From positions 1 to 64,000 of the forward strand of contig CAJPPK010000003.1 of the NCBI GenBank assembly GCA_905372565.1: DNA of 64,000 nt, given 5' to 3'. The DNA is from an uncultured Porphyromonas sp. (lineage in GTDB: Bacteria; Bacteroidota; Bacteroidia; Bacteroidales; Porphyromonadaceae). The notes beneath the pieces were generated by a model. The model ran no database searches. It saw nothing but the letters and a program-made list of their open reading frames with translations, and had not been told where the DNA came from. Numbering within the stretch: the stretch's first letter is position 1; each line of letters starts with the position of its first letter. Made by a program: the position numbers and the translations under genes. Of the stretch, positions 43,186 through 52,057 are shown one piece after another.

Positions 43186-44100
43186 TTAGTGACAGTCGTG
43201 ACGTAGGACGGCTGCTATCTTCGGCAGGATAAGCTCTGGCTTGTAGGAGAGCTTGGCTTTACGTAGTCCCTCGATACCTAGGTCTTCTTCTCGATTGACA
43301 TAGGTGTACTGCTCTGGGATCGTGGATGCAAAGCATTTATTGATCATCGTGTAGGCCCCGTCGTAGTCTCGATTAGCCTTCTCGATGTGGACGTCGAAAG
43401 TCGTAGCGTTGATCGGCGAACCAAGGGTGAAGGCTACGACCTCTCCCCCCACACGAAGCAAGCCTCCTGAGAGCCCTAGGGCGGTGAAGTCTCTGAGGAA
43501 ACAGCGGATGACCTCCCGCTCTATAGCTTCATCTTCTTCTGTTCCATGCTGCTCTAGCCAGCGCTCCTCCATCAGGAGACACTCCTGTAGATTTTCCTCG
43601 GAGATAGGCTCGTAGCTGTACTCTGGGTAGAGCTTGACGAACTTATTGATATGGTTGCGCTTAGGCTGAAGGCTCTTGCCAGAGAGCGTGACCAGCTTCT
43701 CTCGGAGATAGATGTAGTCGGCAGCTCCTTCGTTCTCTAGGAAGGTGAAGGCTGTCGGGCAGAGACGCTCTAGGTGCTCCTGGCAGCGGGGAGTGATACC
43801 CATCAAGACGAGGGGGTGGTCTCCTGCTTCTGCCTCGAAGCGAAGGCGCTCAATAGCCTTCGTGACGCATTCGCCCTCTAGACCTAAGGGGAGAAGATAG
43901 GCCGGGTGAGAGCGTGCGGGTGAGGTGAAGCGAATGAAGAGGTGATCCTCTTCGATGGCATAGCTCGTCGCATACTTCAAGCTCCACCCATAGAGGTTTG
44001 CAAATGAAAGGTCACAGATCTGTGACTTGCTCTGGAGGGTAAAGTGGGTGATCTCCTTACGAGAGTCTAGTGTGATGGGCTGAAAGTGCAGTCGTTCCAT
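43186..44100 (-). CDS. DUF2156 family protein (phosphatidylglycerol lysyltransferase C-terminal-like)
   Basis: A 304-residue soluble protein with the GNAT-like fold of DUF2156/MprF C-terminal domains: KSQICDLSFANLYGWSLKY near residue 28, KRNHINKFVKLYPEYSYEPI near 148, GGEVVAFTLGSPINATTFDVHIEKANRDYDGAY (about 220-252) and TYVNREEDLGIEGLRKAKLSYKP at the end. MprF-type proteins add lysine to lipids, but here there is no membrane domain, so the acyl acceptor is unknown. Paired with a GNAT acetyltransferase. Confidence 0.85.
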   Translation of the reverse strand: MERLHFQPITLDSRKEITHFTLQSKSQICDLSFANLYGWSLKYATSYAIEEDHLFIRFTSPARSHPAYLLPLGLEGECVTKAIERLRFEAEAGDHPLVLMGITPRCQEHLERLCPTAFTFLENEGAADYIYLREKLVTLSGKSLQPKRNHINKFVKLYPEYSYEPISEENLQECLLMEERWLEQHGTEEDEAIEREVIRCFLRDFTALGLSGGLLRVGGEVVAFTLGSPINATTFDVHIEKANRDYDGAYTMINKCFASTIPEQYTYVNREEDLGIEGLRKAKLSYKPELILPKIAAVLRHDCH

Positions 44101-44116
44101 AGGGTATATTAGTTCG

Positions 44117-44614
44117 CTACTTCGCTGATCCGCGAGTCATGCGGAAGGAGGCTTGGTAGCACATGAAGAGGGGGATAGCGACACCGACTCCTAGGGCAAA
44201 CATCGTCAAGAGAGCCGTGATAGCGTTGCTGATGATCATGGGGAGATACTGCTCCTGTGCTACCTCTTGCGTCGACTCCATGAAGCGGATCATCCCTAAG
44301 AGGGAGCTGTAGACGAACTTCCCTGGGATCATCGGAAGGAGAGCGGGGAAGGCAAAGACCTCGATCGGGTAGCGTGCATAGTAGGCGAAGCCCACGGCGA
44401 TGAAGCCTGCTAGGACGGCAGCGAGGAAGGTCGCGATGGCGATGTTCAGCCCTCCGTAGTGCATCAGCGTGAAGCGTAGTGCATTCCCGATGAAGGCGAT
44501 GATGGGGACGTAGCGGAAGGCCGCCTTCGAGGGATTCCCTACGGCAGCGAAGCCAAGAGCAGCGATAGCAGCAAAGAAGCCCTTCTCTAAGATCAGTAGA
44601 AGATCCATAGTCAT
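44117..44614 (-). CDS. threonine/serine exporter, small subunit (ThrE C-terminal half)
   Basis: A 165-residue membrane protein with about five hydrophobic segments, including GNPSKAAFRYVPIIAFIGNALR and VEVFAFPALLPMIPGKFVYSSLLGM (the IPGKFVY motif is typical of the ThrE small subunit, DUF3815). Together with the adjacent gene it makes a split amino-acid exporter. 13 bp after the large subunit. Confidence 0.85.
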   Translation of the reverse strand: MTMDLLLILEKGFFAAIAALGFAAVGNPSKAAFRYVPIIAFIGNALRFTLMHYGGLNIAIATFLAAVLAGFIAVGFAYYARYPIEVFAFPALLPMIPGKFVYSSLLGMIRFMESTQEVAQEQYLPMIISNAITALLTMFALGVGVAIPLFMCYQASFRMTRGSAK

Positions 44615-44627
44615 TCGTGTCGTGTAG

Positions 44628-45455
44628 TTAGAGTAGCGAGAGGTCGAGGACCATGAGAGAGAAGCTGAGGCCTACGGTGATCGCTACGACGATCATCACG
44701 GCGGTCATGAGACGAGAGATCCCGTTGAGGATATAGCCATCGAGGATGTCCATCATCCCGTTGATGAATGGTACCCCAGGGATGAGGTAGAGGACGCTGG
44801 CACTGAGGGCAGTCGTCGGATCCTTCATGAATCCAAACTTAGCTCCTAGACCGACGACAGAGGACGCTACGGTCGCTGATAGCACGACCGTCAGGTAGTG
44901 ATAGACGTGATGGCGGTTGAGCTCCTGACGAAGGAGGAAGCCAAAGAACGTGCCGAGGAAGACGAAGAACCCCGAGATCAGATCTCCGCCGAAGAGTAGA
45001 CAGAATCCCATGTTCGCCTGACTGATGAGGTAGAGCATGAGCCAGCGATTCATCGGTGGTGTCGAGATGATCTGCTGGAAGCGCTCCTCGAGCTCGTCTA
45101 GGCTTAGCTGGTGGTCATAGGTGTACCACGAGAGGCGGCTTAGCTCGGCATTGAAGAAGAAGTTCAGGGGGCCATGCCGATGTTGTAGCATCCCAGAGAT
45201 GGGGTGCGCTCGGTCGATGGTGTGGTAGGAGTGTCGGGAGTTCTTCACTGCAGGAGTGAGGGTCATGGTCATGTTTCGCTGGAAGGTCATGATCATCACG
45301 TCATAGCCATAGGCATGGGCGATGCGGGTAGTGTTCACGACGATACGCGAGGTCTGCACTCCGACACTCGTCTGCGTGGTAGCAAAGCGAAGTAGGAAGT
45401 CTAAGAGCTGCTCCTGATCAATATCCTGTAGGGAGCGAGGGGTCGTCTGCGCCAT
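44628..45455 (-). CDS. threonine/serine exporter, large subunit (ThrE N-terminal half)
   Basis: A 275-residue protein with a soluble N-terminal part (QTSVGVQTSRIVVNTTRIAHAYG, about 30-55; HPISGMLQHRHGP) and five membrane segments at the C-terminus, including LIPGVPFINGMMDILDGYI. The family (DUF1212) exports threonine and serine in bacteria; the substrate here is not confirmed. It precedes the small subunit. It lies downstream of the initiator tRNA, whose terminator separates them. Confidence 0.87.
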   Translation of the reverse strand: MAQTTPRSLQDIDQEQLLDFLLRFATTQTSVGVQTSRIVVNTTRIAHAYGYDVMIMTFQRNMTMTLTPAVKNSRHSYHTIDRAHPISGMLQHRHGPLNFFFNAELSRLSWYTYDHQLSLDELEERFQQIISTPPMNRWLMLYLISQANMGFCLLFGGDLISGFFVFLGTFFGFLLRQELNRHHVYHYLTVVLSATVASSVVGLGAKFGFMKDPTTALSASVLYLIPGVPFINGMMDILDGYILNGISRLMTAVMIVVAITVGLSFSLMVLDLSLL

Positions 45456-45497
45456 AGAGGAGGAGAATATGGGGTCTGTATAGTGAGTGGTAAATGA

Positions 45498-45531
45498 AAA
45501 AGCCTCTGCTTGTGGTGAAGCAGAGGCTTTT
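45498..45531 (-). terminator. terminator of the initiator tRNA
   Basis: Perfect 14-bp stem AAAAGCCTCTGCTT / AAGCAGAGGCTTTT with a 6-nt loop; on the minus strand a T-run continues (CTTTTTCATT). Confidence 0.9.
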
Positions 45532-45551
45532 GGAAGTGATCTCCTTTCTTG

Positions 45552-45623
45552 TTGCGGAGGCAGGATTCGAACCTACGACCTTTGGGTTATGAGCCCAACG
45601 AGCTGCCACTGCTCCACTCCGCG
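45552..45623 (-). tRNA. initiator tRNA-fMet (anticodon CAT)
   Basis: Minus-strand cloverleaf of 72 nt: acceptor CGCGGAG / CTCCGCA with the initiator-specific C1 x A72 mismatch, anticodon loop CTCATAA, anticodon stem TTGGG/CCCAA with three consecutive G-C pairs, discriminator A. These features identify the initiator rather than the elongator. CCA not encoded. Strong promoter upstream and terminator downstream. Confidence 0.96.
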
Positions 45624-45640
45624 CTATCTCTTTTGCTCTG

Positions 45641-45672
45641 CAAAGGTAGTACATATTTCTTTACGAACCAAA
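45641..45672 (-). promoter_or_regulatory. promoter of the initiator tRNA
   Basis: Minus-strand TTTG (plus positions 45669-45672), 20-bp spacer, then TACCTTTG (plus positions 45641-45648), 18 bp before the tRNA. Confidence 0.88.
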
Positions 45673-45696
45673 TCGAGGGGAAAGTATTCCCTCCGA

Positions 45697-45790
45697 GGGG
45701 GTAGCAGTAGTAACACAAAAGGGGCAACAGTAGTGCCTCCTTAGAGGCAACAGTAGTGCCACCCGAGGGGCATCAGTAGTGCCTACTAGT
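45697..45790. repeat. family III 23-bp array (four units)
   Basis: CAGTAG cores at 45705, 45728, 45751 and 45774, exact 23-bp period; the middle two share GGCAACAGTAGTGCC, a nearly palindromic word. A decayed fifth copy may start at 45682. The array lies between the initiator tRNA promoter and the porU stop. The core is unrelated to families I and II but the spacing matches. Confidence 0.78.
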
Positions 45791-45890
45791 TGGTAAATAG
45801 GATCCCTGTCAAATGGGGTAAGGAAGAGGGGAGAAAGGCTAAGGCTTACTAAGCTGTGTCCCTAAGCTTCGTAGCTCTAGCGACTAGCTC

Positions 45891-48800
45891 CTAGGGGCGA
45901 AGAAGGAAGCGAACGACTTGGTAGTCCGAGGCTCCTTCGCCCGAGCGAAGGCGTATGCGTAGGAGGTAGCTCCCAGGAGCTAGGCGGGCTGTCCAGGGCG
46001 TGAGGTCGAAGGTCTCCTTGCCCGAAGCGAAGGATCGACTTAGGGGTGGGAGCTGGGCTCGTAGCTGGCCTTGGAGGTCAAAGCACTCCCCTTCGAGAGT
46101 TCGTGCGGATACACTTGCAGGGCTGGTGATCTCGAGTGTCAGTGGACTGGCAGGTGATGTCTCTGAGGGATAGATCCTAGCGCTAGTGATCTCGGGACGG
46201 AGGCCAGAGAGGAGGGTGAAGGAGGCGGTAAGCTCCGTAAGCTGACCTGCTAGATCCCAGAGACGAAGGCGGAGCTGATGCCCTCCCTCTATGAGTGGCG
46301 GTAGTGGGAAGCTAAGTCGGTAGGACTTGGGCTTGCCCTCGATCGGCTGTAGGTACTCCCGTAGGTCGAAGGTTAGCCCTTCCTGCTCATCGAAGGTTAG
46401 TCGAGGGAGGTGCCCCAGGCTTTGCTCGGAGCGGTTGATCCCGTGGGGGGCATGGATCACAGCTTGGAGGAGAGAGCTGGAGGCTACACTTCCCAGCTCG
46501 GGTAGCTCTCGCTTTCCCCCGAGGGAGAAGCTCTCGATACGGATAGGTTCCTTAGGTGTCTGTGGATCAGCTCCTGAGTCAGCCCCCCAGTAGATCTCGG
46601 TGAAGACTCCATAGGCGTCACGCTTGGTCGTCGGATCAGTAGCATAGACCTCTAGGCGAAGACTATGCTTGTCTCCTCGGACTTCGTAGGGTAGGGAGGT
46701 GGAGAGGTGATAGCGTCCAGCCTCCACGCTCACTTCCTCGTCGACCAAGAGATCCTTGTAGGTGGAGTAGCTCACCGGAGGTATGTTGGTGTCGCCGTAG
46801 TTGAAGTTGTCGATCGTCTCCTGTCGCTGGGGGCTATCGTAGAGACGAATGCGTGCTCGTCCTTGGAAGGAAGCGTCTCTCTTCCCCGAGCTATCTCTTA
46901 GTTCCCCCTCTAGCTTGAGCTGACCTCCTGGGGTGAGTGTTAGCTGAGCGTGTGCCGAGAGAAACTTGTCTCCTAGCTGGGTGAGAGTCGTAGAGACTGC
47001 AGGGTAGGGAAGCTGAAGGAGAGGAGAGCCGAGGAGGGTGAAGTTCAGGCGATTGATCGGGTAGGCTTGCTTGCGGAGCTTGTTCTTGGCCTCCCGCACG
47101 GCCGAGCCTAGAGGTCGTAGCTTACCTGAAGCATCGGGAGTGAAGAGAGCTTGGAGGACGGCGGTCGCCATCGCTTGGTTCGGTAGGTCCCAAGCGATAC
47201 GTGTCGTGCCGAGGAGAGCAATTCCCCCCGAGGTGGGATGCAGGACGACCTCCTCGCCAGCAGAAGTGGTGGGCGCATCAAAGGGTGCGAAGTCACAGGT
47301 CGCCGTGAGCCAGAGTGGCAGATGGCGGTGAGTGAAGCGCTGGACATCGGCTGTCGTCAGGAGCTGCTCATCCGTCCAAGAGCGAGGACCTCCGTGTCCT
47401 GTATAGGTGAGTAGGAGGGTTCCTTCGCTGAGTGCCTGACGGAGCGCTCGCTCAGCACCAGGCACAGTGACTTTCCCTCCACTGCTCTTCCTAGGGTAGT
47501 CGGCGAGGTAGACAGGCCGGATGAAGAGCTGAGGGGCTACTTCGCTGAGCGTACTGGAGACAGCGAGACTCTGATGGAGGTGGCGGTTGCTATCCCCATT
47601 GTCTGCTACGAAGGTCGCCCTCGTGCGCCAAAGCCCTAAGTCTTCCCCCCTAGCGTAGCGAATCGTCTTATCCACTAGGGGTCGGGCCTCCTGAGCCGTA
47701 CGCACGGGGAAGCGCCCCACGCCTATCGTCATCGAGAGATTGACGAGGTGATCGTCATCACTATCTACAGCTATCGAGCGGTCTTCCTCTGGGGAAAGCA
47801 TGGCGAAGTAATCATCGCTCGTGTAGCTGTCGAGGTCTAGGGAATTGCGAGACTGATAGGTCAGAAGGAGCTCGGTGGACTGAAGCTCACGGCTCTGCCA
47901 CGCTAAGGAGAGACGGCGGTTATCATGAGCGCCGTCCCCGAAGAGGAGTAGCTGGAAGTCCGTCCCCTTCCCTGCGCTACGAGCTCGCTGGTAAAGGAGG
48001 TAGCAGGCTAAGCGATAGACGGAGGCATCGGGAGTGCCGCCATTGAGCTCATTGAAGAGCTGCTGTTGGGTCGCTACGAGGACATCCTTGCCGATACCCC
48101 GATAGTAGGAGGCTAGACGCTCGGCTTCGAGGCGAAGAGTTTCGGTCGTGATGATGAAGAGATCGACGGCGGGCGACTCTTGTAGCCGGTGCGGAGCTTC
48201 CTCCTCTCGCACGAAGGTGGGGCTATAGGCTTCGGAGAGCTGGAGGGCTAGGAAGAGCGGAGGTGTTGGGCTAGGGGCGGTGGTGAAGCTCCCCTTGTCG
48301 GTGAGATGCTGGGTAGCCTGTGGATCATCCACTCGGAAGATCTGTGTCCCTGCTGGGGCGGTTAGGTGGAAGCTCTGTTCCTTGCCTGCGGAGCTCCCTC
48401 GGGTGAAGAGCAGTTGTCCCTTTCCGCTATAAGTGAGTGGAGCGGTGAGGTTAGCTTCGAGGTAGTCTAGGCGAGCTATGGTTTTCGGGGTCTCATAGCT
48501 GAGTGTCAGCTGAGGAGCTTCCCTGGGTATGAGGGGAGTGAGAGCACTTGGATCAGTGATCTTCCTACGCCCGTAGACGTGGTAGCCTCCAGCAGGCATG
48601 CGCTCCCGCATCTCTTCGAGCGAGAGGGAGGATCGTAAGAGCATCTTCCCTGCTAGACCAAGGGTAAGCCGAGCATCCTCTGCTTGGGGATAGGCCATGT
48701 AGGCTAAGCGTACCCGAAGGGCGGTAGCCTGCAGATCCTGAGGGAGGGATAAGGTTAGCTGTGGTGTGCGAGTGAGATCTTCACCGAAGAGATGACGCCC

Positions 48801-49289
48801 TGTGTTGGATGGGGTATAAGTATCCTCTTCGTGCAGGTAGCAGGCAGTGTAGGTGCTGGATTCACGGGAGAGAGAGGAGGTGGATGTAGCTAGCCGGACG
48901 TCCTGAATCACCTCGGGCTCGGCCTCATCCGAGAGGAGGTAGTAGGCCGTGCGGGTGTAGGGATTGGTCTCGTGGCTGAAGAAGTCCTTCTCAGGGAGAT
49001 ATACCCAGCGAGTCGTCCCTTGGGCGAAGAAGTAACGCTTGTCTCCAGCTATATAGATCGGGGTCTGGCTAAGGCGTCTTTCACGGAGCAGGCTTAGATC
49101 CTCTGGGAGCATCGCTCCGCCAGTGCCATAGACGGCGACACGCTTCGGATCGGCAAAGCCCCAGGCACGGAGCTGGCTCTCGGTAAGTACATAGAGCCCC
49201 GTTCGCTCTATGGCGATACGTACCCAGCGAGCCTCTGCGGGGAGGATGACGCCCAGTAGGAGGAGTAGGAGAGCGAGCCTTCGTGCCAT
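45891..49289 (-). CDS. porU: type IX secretion system sortase PorU
   Basis: Surface transpeptidase that removes the C-terminal signal of type IX cargo proteins and attaches them to anionic lipopolysaccharide. The 1132-residue protein has a signal peptide (ALLLLLLGVILPAEA) and the characteristic N-terminal RIAIERTGLYVLTESQLRAWGF. A gingipain-like C25 peptidase domain follows: catalytic His in LLTYTGHGGPRSW (about residue 630) and catalytic Cys in LWLTATCDFAPFD (about 662), then the beta-rich C-terminal region. In P. gingivalis porU is followed by porV; here nothing follows but a repeat array and tRNA. Cotranscribed with the flippase upstream (7-bp gap). Confidence 0.9.
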   Translation of the reverse strand: MARRLALLLLLLGVILPAEARWVRIAIERTGLYVLTESQLRAWGFADPKRVAVYGTGGAMLPEDLSLLRERRLSQTPIYIAGDKRYFFAQGTTRWVYLPEKDFFSHETNPYTRTAYYLLSDEAEPEVIQDVRLATSTSSLSRESSTYTACYLHEEDTYTPSNTGRHLFGEDLTRTPQLTLSLPQDLQATALRVRLAYMAYPQAEDARLTLGLAGKMLLRSSLSLEEMRERMPAGGYHVYGRRKITDPSALTPLIPREAPQLTLSYETPKTIARLDYLEANLTAPLTYSGKGQLLFTRGSSAGKEQSFHLTAPAGTQIFRVDDPQATQHLTDKGSFTTAPSPTPPLFLALQLSEAYSPTFVREEEAPHRLQESPAVDLFIITTETLRLEAERLASYYRGIGKDVLVATQQQLFNELNGGTPDASVYRLACYLLYQRARSAGKGTDFQLLLFGDGAHDNRRLSLAWQSRELQSTELLLTYQSRNSLDLDSYTSDDYFAMLSPEEDRSIAVDSDDDHLVNLSMTIGVGRFPVRTAQEARPLVDKTIRYARGEDLGLWRTRATFVADNGDSNRHLHQSLAVSSTLSEVAPQLFIRPVYLADYPRKSSGGKVTVPGAERALRQALSEGTLLLTYTGHGGPRSWTDEQLLTTADVQRFTHRHLPLWLTATCDFAPFDAPTTSAGEEVVLHPTSGGIALLGTTRIAWDLPNQAMATAVLQALFTPDASGKLRPLGSAVREAKNKLRKQAYPINRLNFTLLGSPLLQLPYPAVSTTLTQLGDKFLSAHAQLTLTPGGQLKLEGELRDSSGKRDASFQGRARIRLYDSPQRQETIDNFNYGDTNIPPVSYSTYKDLLVDEEVSVEAGRYHLSTSLPYEVRGDKHSLRLEVYATDPTTKRDAYGVFTEIYWGADSGADPQTPKEPIRIESFSLGGKRELPELGSVASSSLLQAVIHAPHGINRSEQSLGHLPRLTFDEQEGLTFDLREYLQPIEGKPKSYRLSFPLPPLIEGGHQLRLRLWDLAGQLTELTASFTLLSGLRPEITSARIYPSETSPASPLTLEITSPASVSARTLEGECFDLQGQLRAQLPPLSRSFASGKETFDLTPWTARLAPGSYLLRIRLRSGEGASDYQVVRFLLRP

Positions 49290-49296
49290 AGACGGG

Positions 49297-50802
49297 CTAG
49301 CGTCTGAGGAGCTTCTGTCGGAGCATGCTGATCGCTGTGCGGGGGACCTCTAGGCGCAGGACGATGCCCACGAAGAGCAGGAGCAGGAGGCTATTGATCG
49401 ACAGCTGAAGGAGTGGCGATCCTGCGAAGCTCGTTGCCCCGAAGGTCATCATCCCATAGAGTAGGGCGGTCAGGAGGGTATAGCCCATGAGCTTCTTGAG
49501 CTGATATTGCACGGGATAATAGTGCTGACCTAGGAAGTAAGATACCAGCATCACCCCTCCGTTAGCTACGACAGAGGCCCAAGCGCAGGCTATGAAGCCA
49601 TAGCGGGGAGCTAAGAGGACGATGATCGCTACAGTCAAGACGCACCCGAAGATCGAGAGGATTGCTCCCCAGTGGGTGCGGTCGGTGACCTTGTACCAGA
49701 GGGAGAGGTTGAAGTAGATGCCGAACATCAGTTGGCCAGCCATGATCCACGGCACCACGACGAGCCCAGGGTAATAGGCGGGTTCAATGAGTAGCTTGAG
49801 GATCTCCATATAGGCCATCACCGCCAGGAAGATGAAGTAGGTGAAGAGCACATAGTAGGTCATCGCCGAGGAGTAGGCCGAGCGAGCGGCCTCCTCACCC
49901 TTCTTCTTCTCTGCGAAGATAAAGGGGTCATAGGCATAGCGGAAGGCTTGGGTGAAGAGTACCATGACGACAGCGAGCTTGTAGCAGGCTCCATAGATGC
50001 CGAGCTGGGTGTGTGCCGCGTGGCTGTCCTCGAAGAGGAGGGGGAAGATGATCTTGTCGGCTTGGTTATTGAAGTTGCCCGCCAGCCCAAGGAGGAGCAT
50101 CGGTAGGGCATAGCGGAGCATGGAGCGTAGGAGTGTGCCGTCGAACTTCCCCCTAGCCTTCCGCAGGGTAGGTATGAGGAGGACGAACTGGAGTGCATTA
50201 CTCACGAGGTTGATCCCGAAGATGTAGCTGAGTGCATGGGCTCTAGGTTCCAAGCTGCCGAAGACGCTGGGGAAGAGCTCGGCGAGGTAAGGCAAGACAT
50301 AGAATGCCCCTAGGGTCAAGAAGATCGTGGCGCCTACGAAGCTCATACGCACGGTCATGAACCACCACGGGCGCTGCTCGTAGCGCAGATACCCCAGTGG
50401 TATCGCCATGAAGGCATCGCTGGCGACGATGAAGAGGAGATAGCCTAGCAGGGTCTTCCCCCCAGACTCGACGCTGAGAAGCGCAGCTAAGGGATTTAGG
50501 AAGACTAGCCCGAGGATCACGAAGGCGACCGAGCTCACCCCTAAGCTCCATAGGGTCGTAGAGTAGACATCTTCGGGGTGCTCGTGCTTATTGACATAGC
50601 GGAAGAAGGCTGTCTCCATCCCGTAGGTGAGGATGATCATCAGTAGGGCTGTCCAAGCATAGAGGTTCGTCATCTGGCCAAACTCTGCTGGGACGAGGAT
50701 GCGTACGTAGACGAAGGTGAGGAGCCAGTTCAGGAAGCGCCCGAACATGCTACTTAATCCATAGACTGCGGTATCCTTGATCAGGGAGGAGAGTGTACTC
50801 AT
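49297..50802 (-). CDS. polysaccharide flippase (Wzx/MATE-like oligosaccharide exporter)
   Basis: A 501-residue protein with about 12-14 membrane segments, starting TLSSLIKDTAVYGLSSMFGRFLNWLLTFVYVR, the family pattern of oligosaccharide flippases that move lipid-linked repeat units across the inner membrane. ATG at 50802 (MSTLSSLIK) is preferred to the TTG at 50820. It precedes porU directly, which is interesting because PorU anchors cargo to surface polysaccharide; whether this flippase makes that glycan is inference. Upstream lies family II array II-c. Confidence 0.87.
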   Translation of the reverse strand: MSTLSSLIKDTAVYGLSSMFGRFLNWLLTFVYVRILVPAEFGQMTNLYAWTALLMIILTYGMETAFFRYVNKHEHPEDVYSTTLWSLGVSSVAFVILGLVFLNPLAALLSVESGGKTLLGYLLFIVASDAFMAIPLGYLRYEQRPWWFMTVRMSFVGATIFLTLGAFYVLPYLAELFPSVFGSLEPRAHALSYIFGINLVSNALQFVLLIPTLRKARGKFDGTLLRSMLRYALPMLLLGLAGNFNNQADKIIFPLLFEDSHAAHTQLGIYGACYKLAVVMVLFTQAFRYAYDPFIFAEKKKGEEAARSAYSSAMTYYVLFTYFIFLAVMAYMEILKLLIEPAYYPGLVVVPWIMAGQLMFGIYFNLSLWYKVTDRTHWGAILSIFGCVLTVAIIVLLAPRYGFIACAWASVVANGGVMLVSYFLGQHYYPVQYQLKKLMGYTLLTALLYGMMTFGATSFAGSPLLQLSINSLLLLLFVGIVLRLEVPRTAISMLRQKLLRR

Positions 50803-50899
50803 TCGTCTTATTCTATTCAAGTGATCCTTCGATCCTGCTTACTAGTGGGCCTAGAGCTCCTCTATCGTGAGGAGCTGGAGATGGGGGAGTGGGGAGTGA

Positions 50900-50993
50900 T
50901 CTGTCACGTATATAGTAAGTGCTCGGTTGGGTATATCCTAACCCTTCGGTTACGTATATTGTGATCGGTCAGTTACGTATATCGTGATCTTTG
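50900..50993. repeat. family II 23-bp array (locus II-c, inverted, four units)
   Basis: GTATAT cores (complement of ATATAC) at 50908, 50931, 50954 and 50977, exact 23-bp period, inverted relative to II-a and II-b. Two copies carry the fuller GTTACGTATAT. It lies between the flippase 5' end and the ruvB 3' end. Confidence 0.8.
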
Positions 50994-51006
50994 GGGAGGG
51001 AGTGAC

Positions 51007-52050
51007 CTAGTCTTCGTCGAAGAGACCACCGACGGGGCGGATCCGAGGGCTTCGTCCTAGATGACTATAAGCGAGGTCGGTGGCTTCACGTCCACGGGGG
51101 GTACGCTTGAGGAAACCCTCCTTGATCAGGTAGGGCTCATAGACCTCCTCGACCGTGCCGGGATCTTCCCCCAGCGCCGTAGCGATCGTCGTGAGCCCTA
51201 CGGGACCACCGGCGAACTTGTCGATGATCACCCCAAGGAGCTTATTGTCGATATAGTCTAGCCCATAGCGGTCGATATTGAGTGCCTCTAGGGCATAGCA
51301 GGCGATGGCTCGGTCGATATGTCCATTCCCCTTGACCTGGGCAAAGTCACGTACACGGCGGAGTAGGGCATTGGCGATACGGGGCGTACCACGGGAGCGA
51401 GAGGCGACCTCTACGGCAGCATCCCGAGCGCACGGGGTGTCTAGGATCTCCGCCGAGCGTAGGACGATCTCGCCGAGCGTGTCTACATCGTAGTACTCGA
51501 GGTGGAGGTTGATCCCGAAGCGTGCTCTAAGGGGAGCCGTCAAGAGACCACTACGGGTCGTCGCCCCGACGAGTGTGAAGGGATTGAGGTCGATCTGTAT
51601 AGAGCGAGCACTAGGTCCCTTATCTAGCATGATGTCGATGCGATAGTCTTCCATGGCCGAGTAGAGGTATTCCTCGACGATCGGGCTCAAGCGATGGATC
51701 TCGTCGATGAATAGGACATCATTAGGCTCTAGTGATGTGAGTAGACCGGCCAGATCGCCAGGCTTGTCGAGGACGGGGCCAGAGGTGATCTTGATCCCTA
51801 CACCTAGCTCTCCGGCGATGATGTGGGATAGAGTCGTCTTCCCTAGTCCTGGAGGACCATAGAGTAGGACATGATCAAGCGCATCGGAGCGCATCTTAGC
51901 CGCTTCGACGAAGATCTTGAGGTTATCTACCGCCTTGTCCTGCCCTCGGAAGCTATCGAAGGAGAGCGGACGAAGCGCTCGGTCGATCTCTTGCTCTTCG
52001 GAGGGGAGACTAGCTTGGTTTCGGATATCAAAGTCGGGATAATCGGGCAT
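51007..52050 (-). CDS. ruvB: Holliday junction branch-migration helicase RuvB
   Basis: AAA+ motor that drives branch migration with RuvA. The 347-residue protein has Walker [17 protein letters not shown] (about 57-72), Walker [14 protein letters not shown] (about 109-121), sensor [18 protein letters not shown] (about 162), arginine fingers and a C-terminal winged helix ([22 protein letters not shown]). ATG at 52050 (MPDYPDFD) is chosen over the TTG at 52068. The lipase-like gene ends 7 bp upstream, forming an operon. ruvA is not in the window. Confidence 0.96.
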   Translation of the reverse strand: MPDYPDFDIRNQASLPSEEQEIDRALRPLSFDSFRGQDKAVDNLKIFVEAAKMRSDALDHVLLYGPPGLGKTTLSHIIAGELGVGIKITSGPVLDKPGDLAGLLTSLEPNDVLFIDEIHRLSPIVEEYLYSAMEDYRIDIMLDKGPSARSIQIDLNPFTLVGATTRSGLLTAPLRARFGINLHLEYYDVDTLGEIVLRSAEILDTPCARDAAVEVASRSRGTPRIANALLRRVRDFAQVKGNGHIDRAIACYALEALNIDRYGLDYIDNKLLGVIIDKFAGGPVGLTTIATALGEDPGTVEEVYEPYLIKEGFLKRTPRGREATDLAYSHLGRSPRIRPVGGLFDED

Positions 52051-52057
52051 AATGGGC

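Noticed and set aside
45697..45790. CRISPR-like array at families III, II and I
   Set aside because: The constant part is only 9-15 bp with 8-13 bp spacers, units number 3-7, and there are no cas genes.
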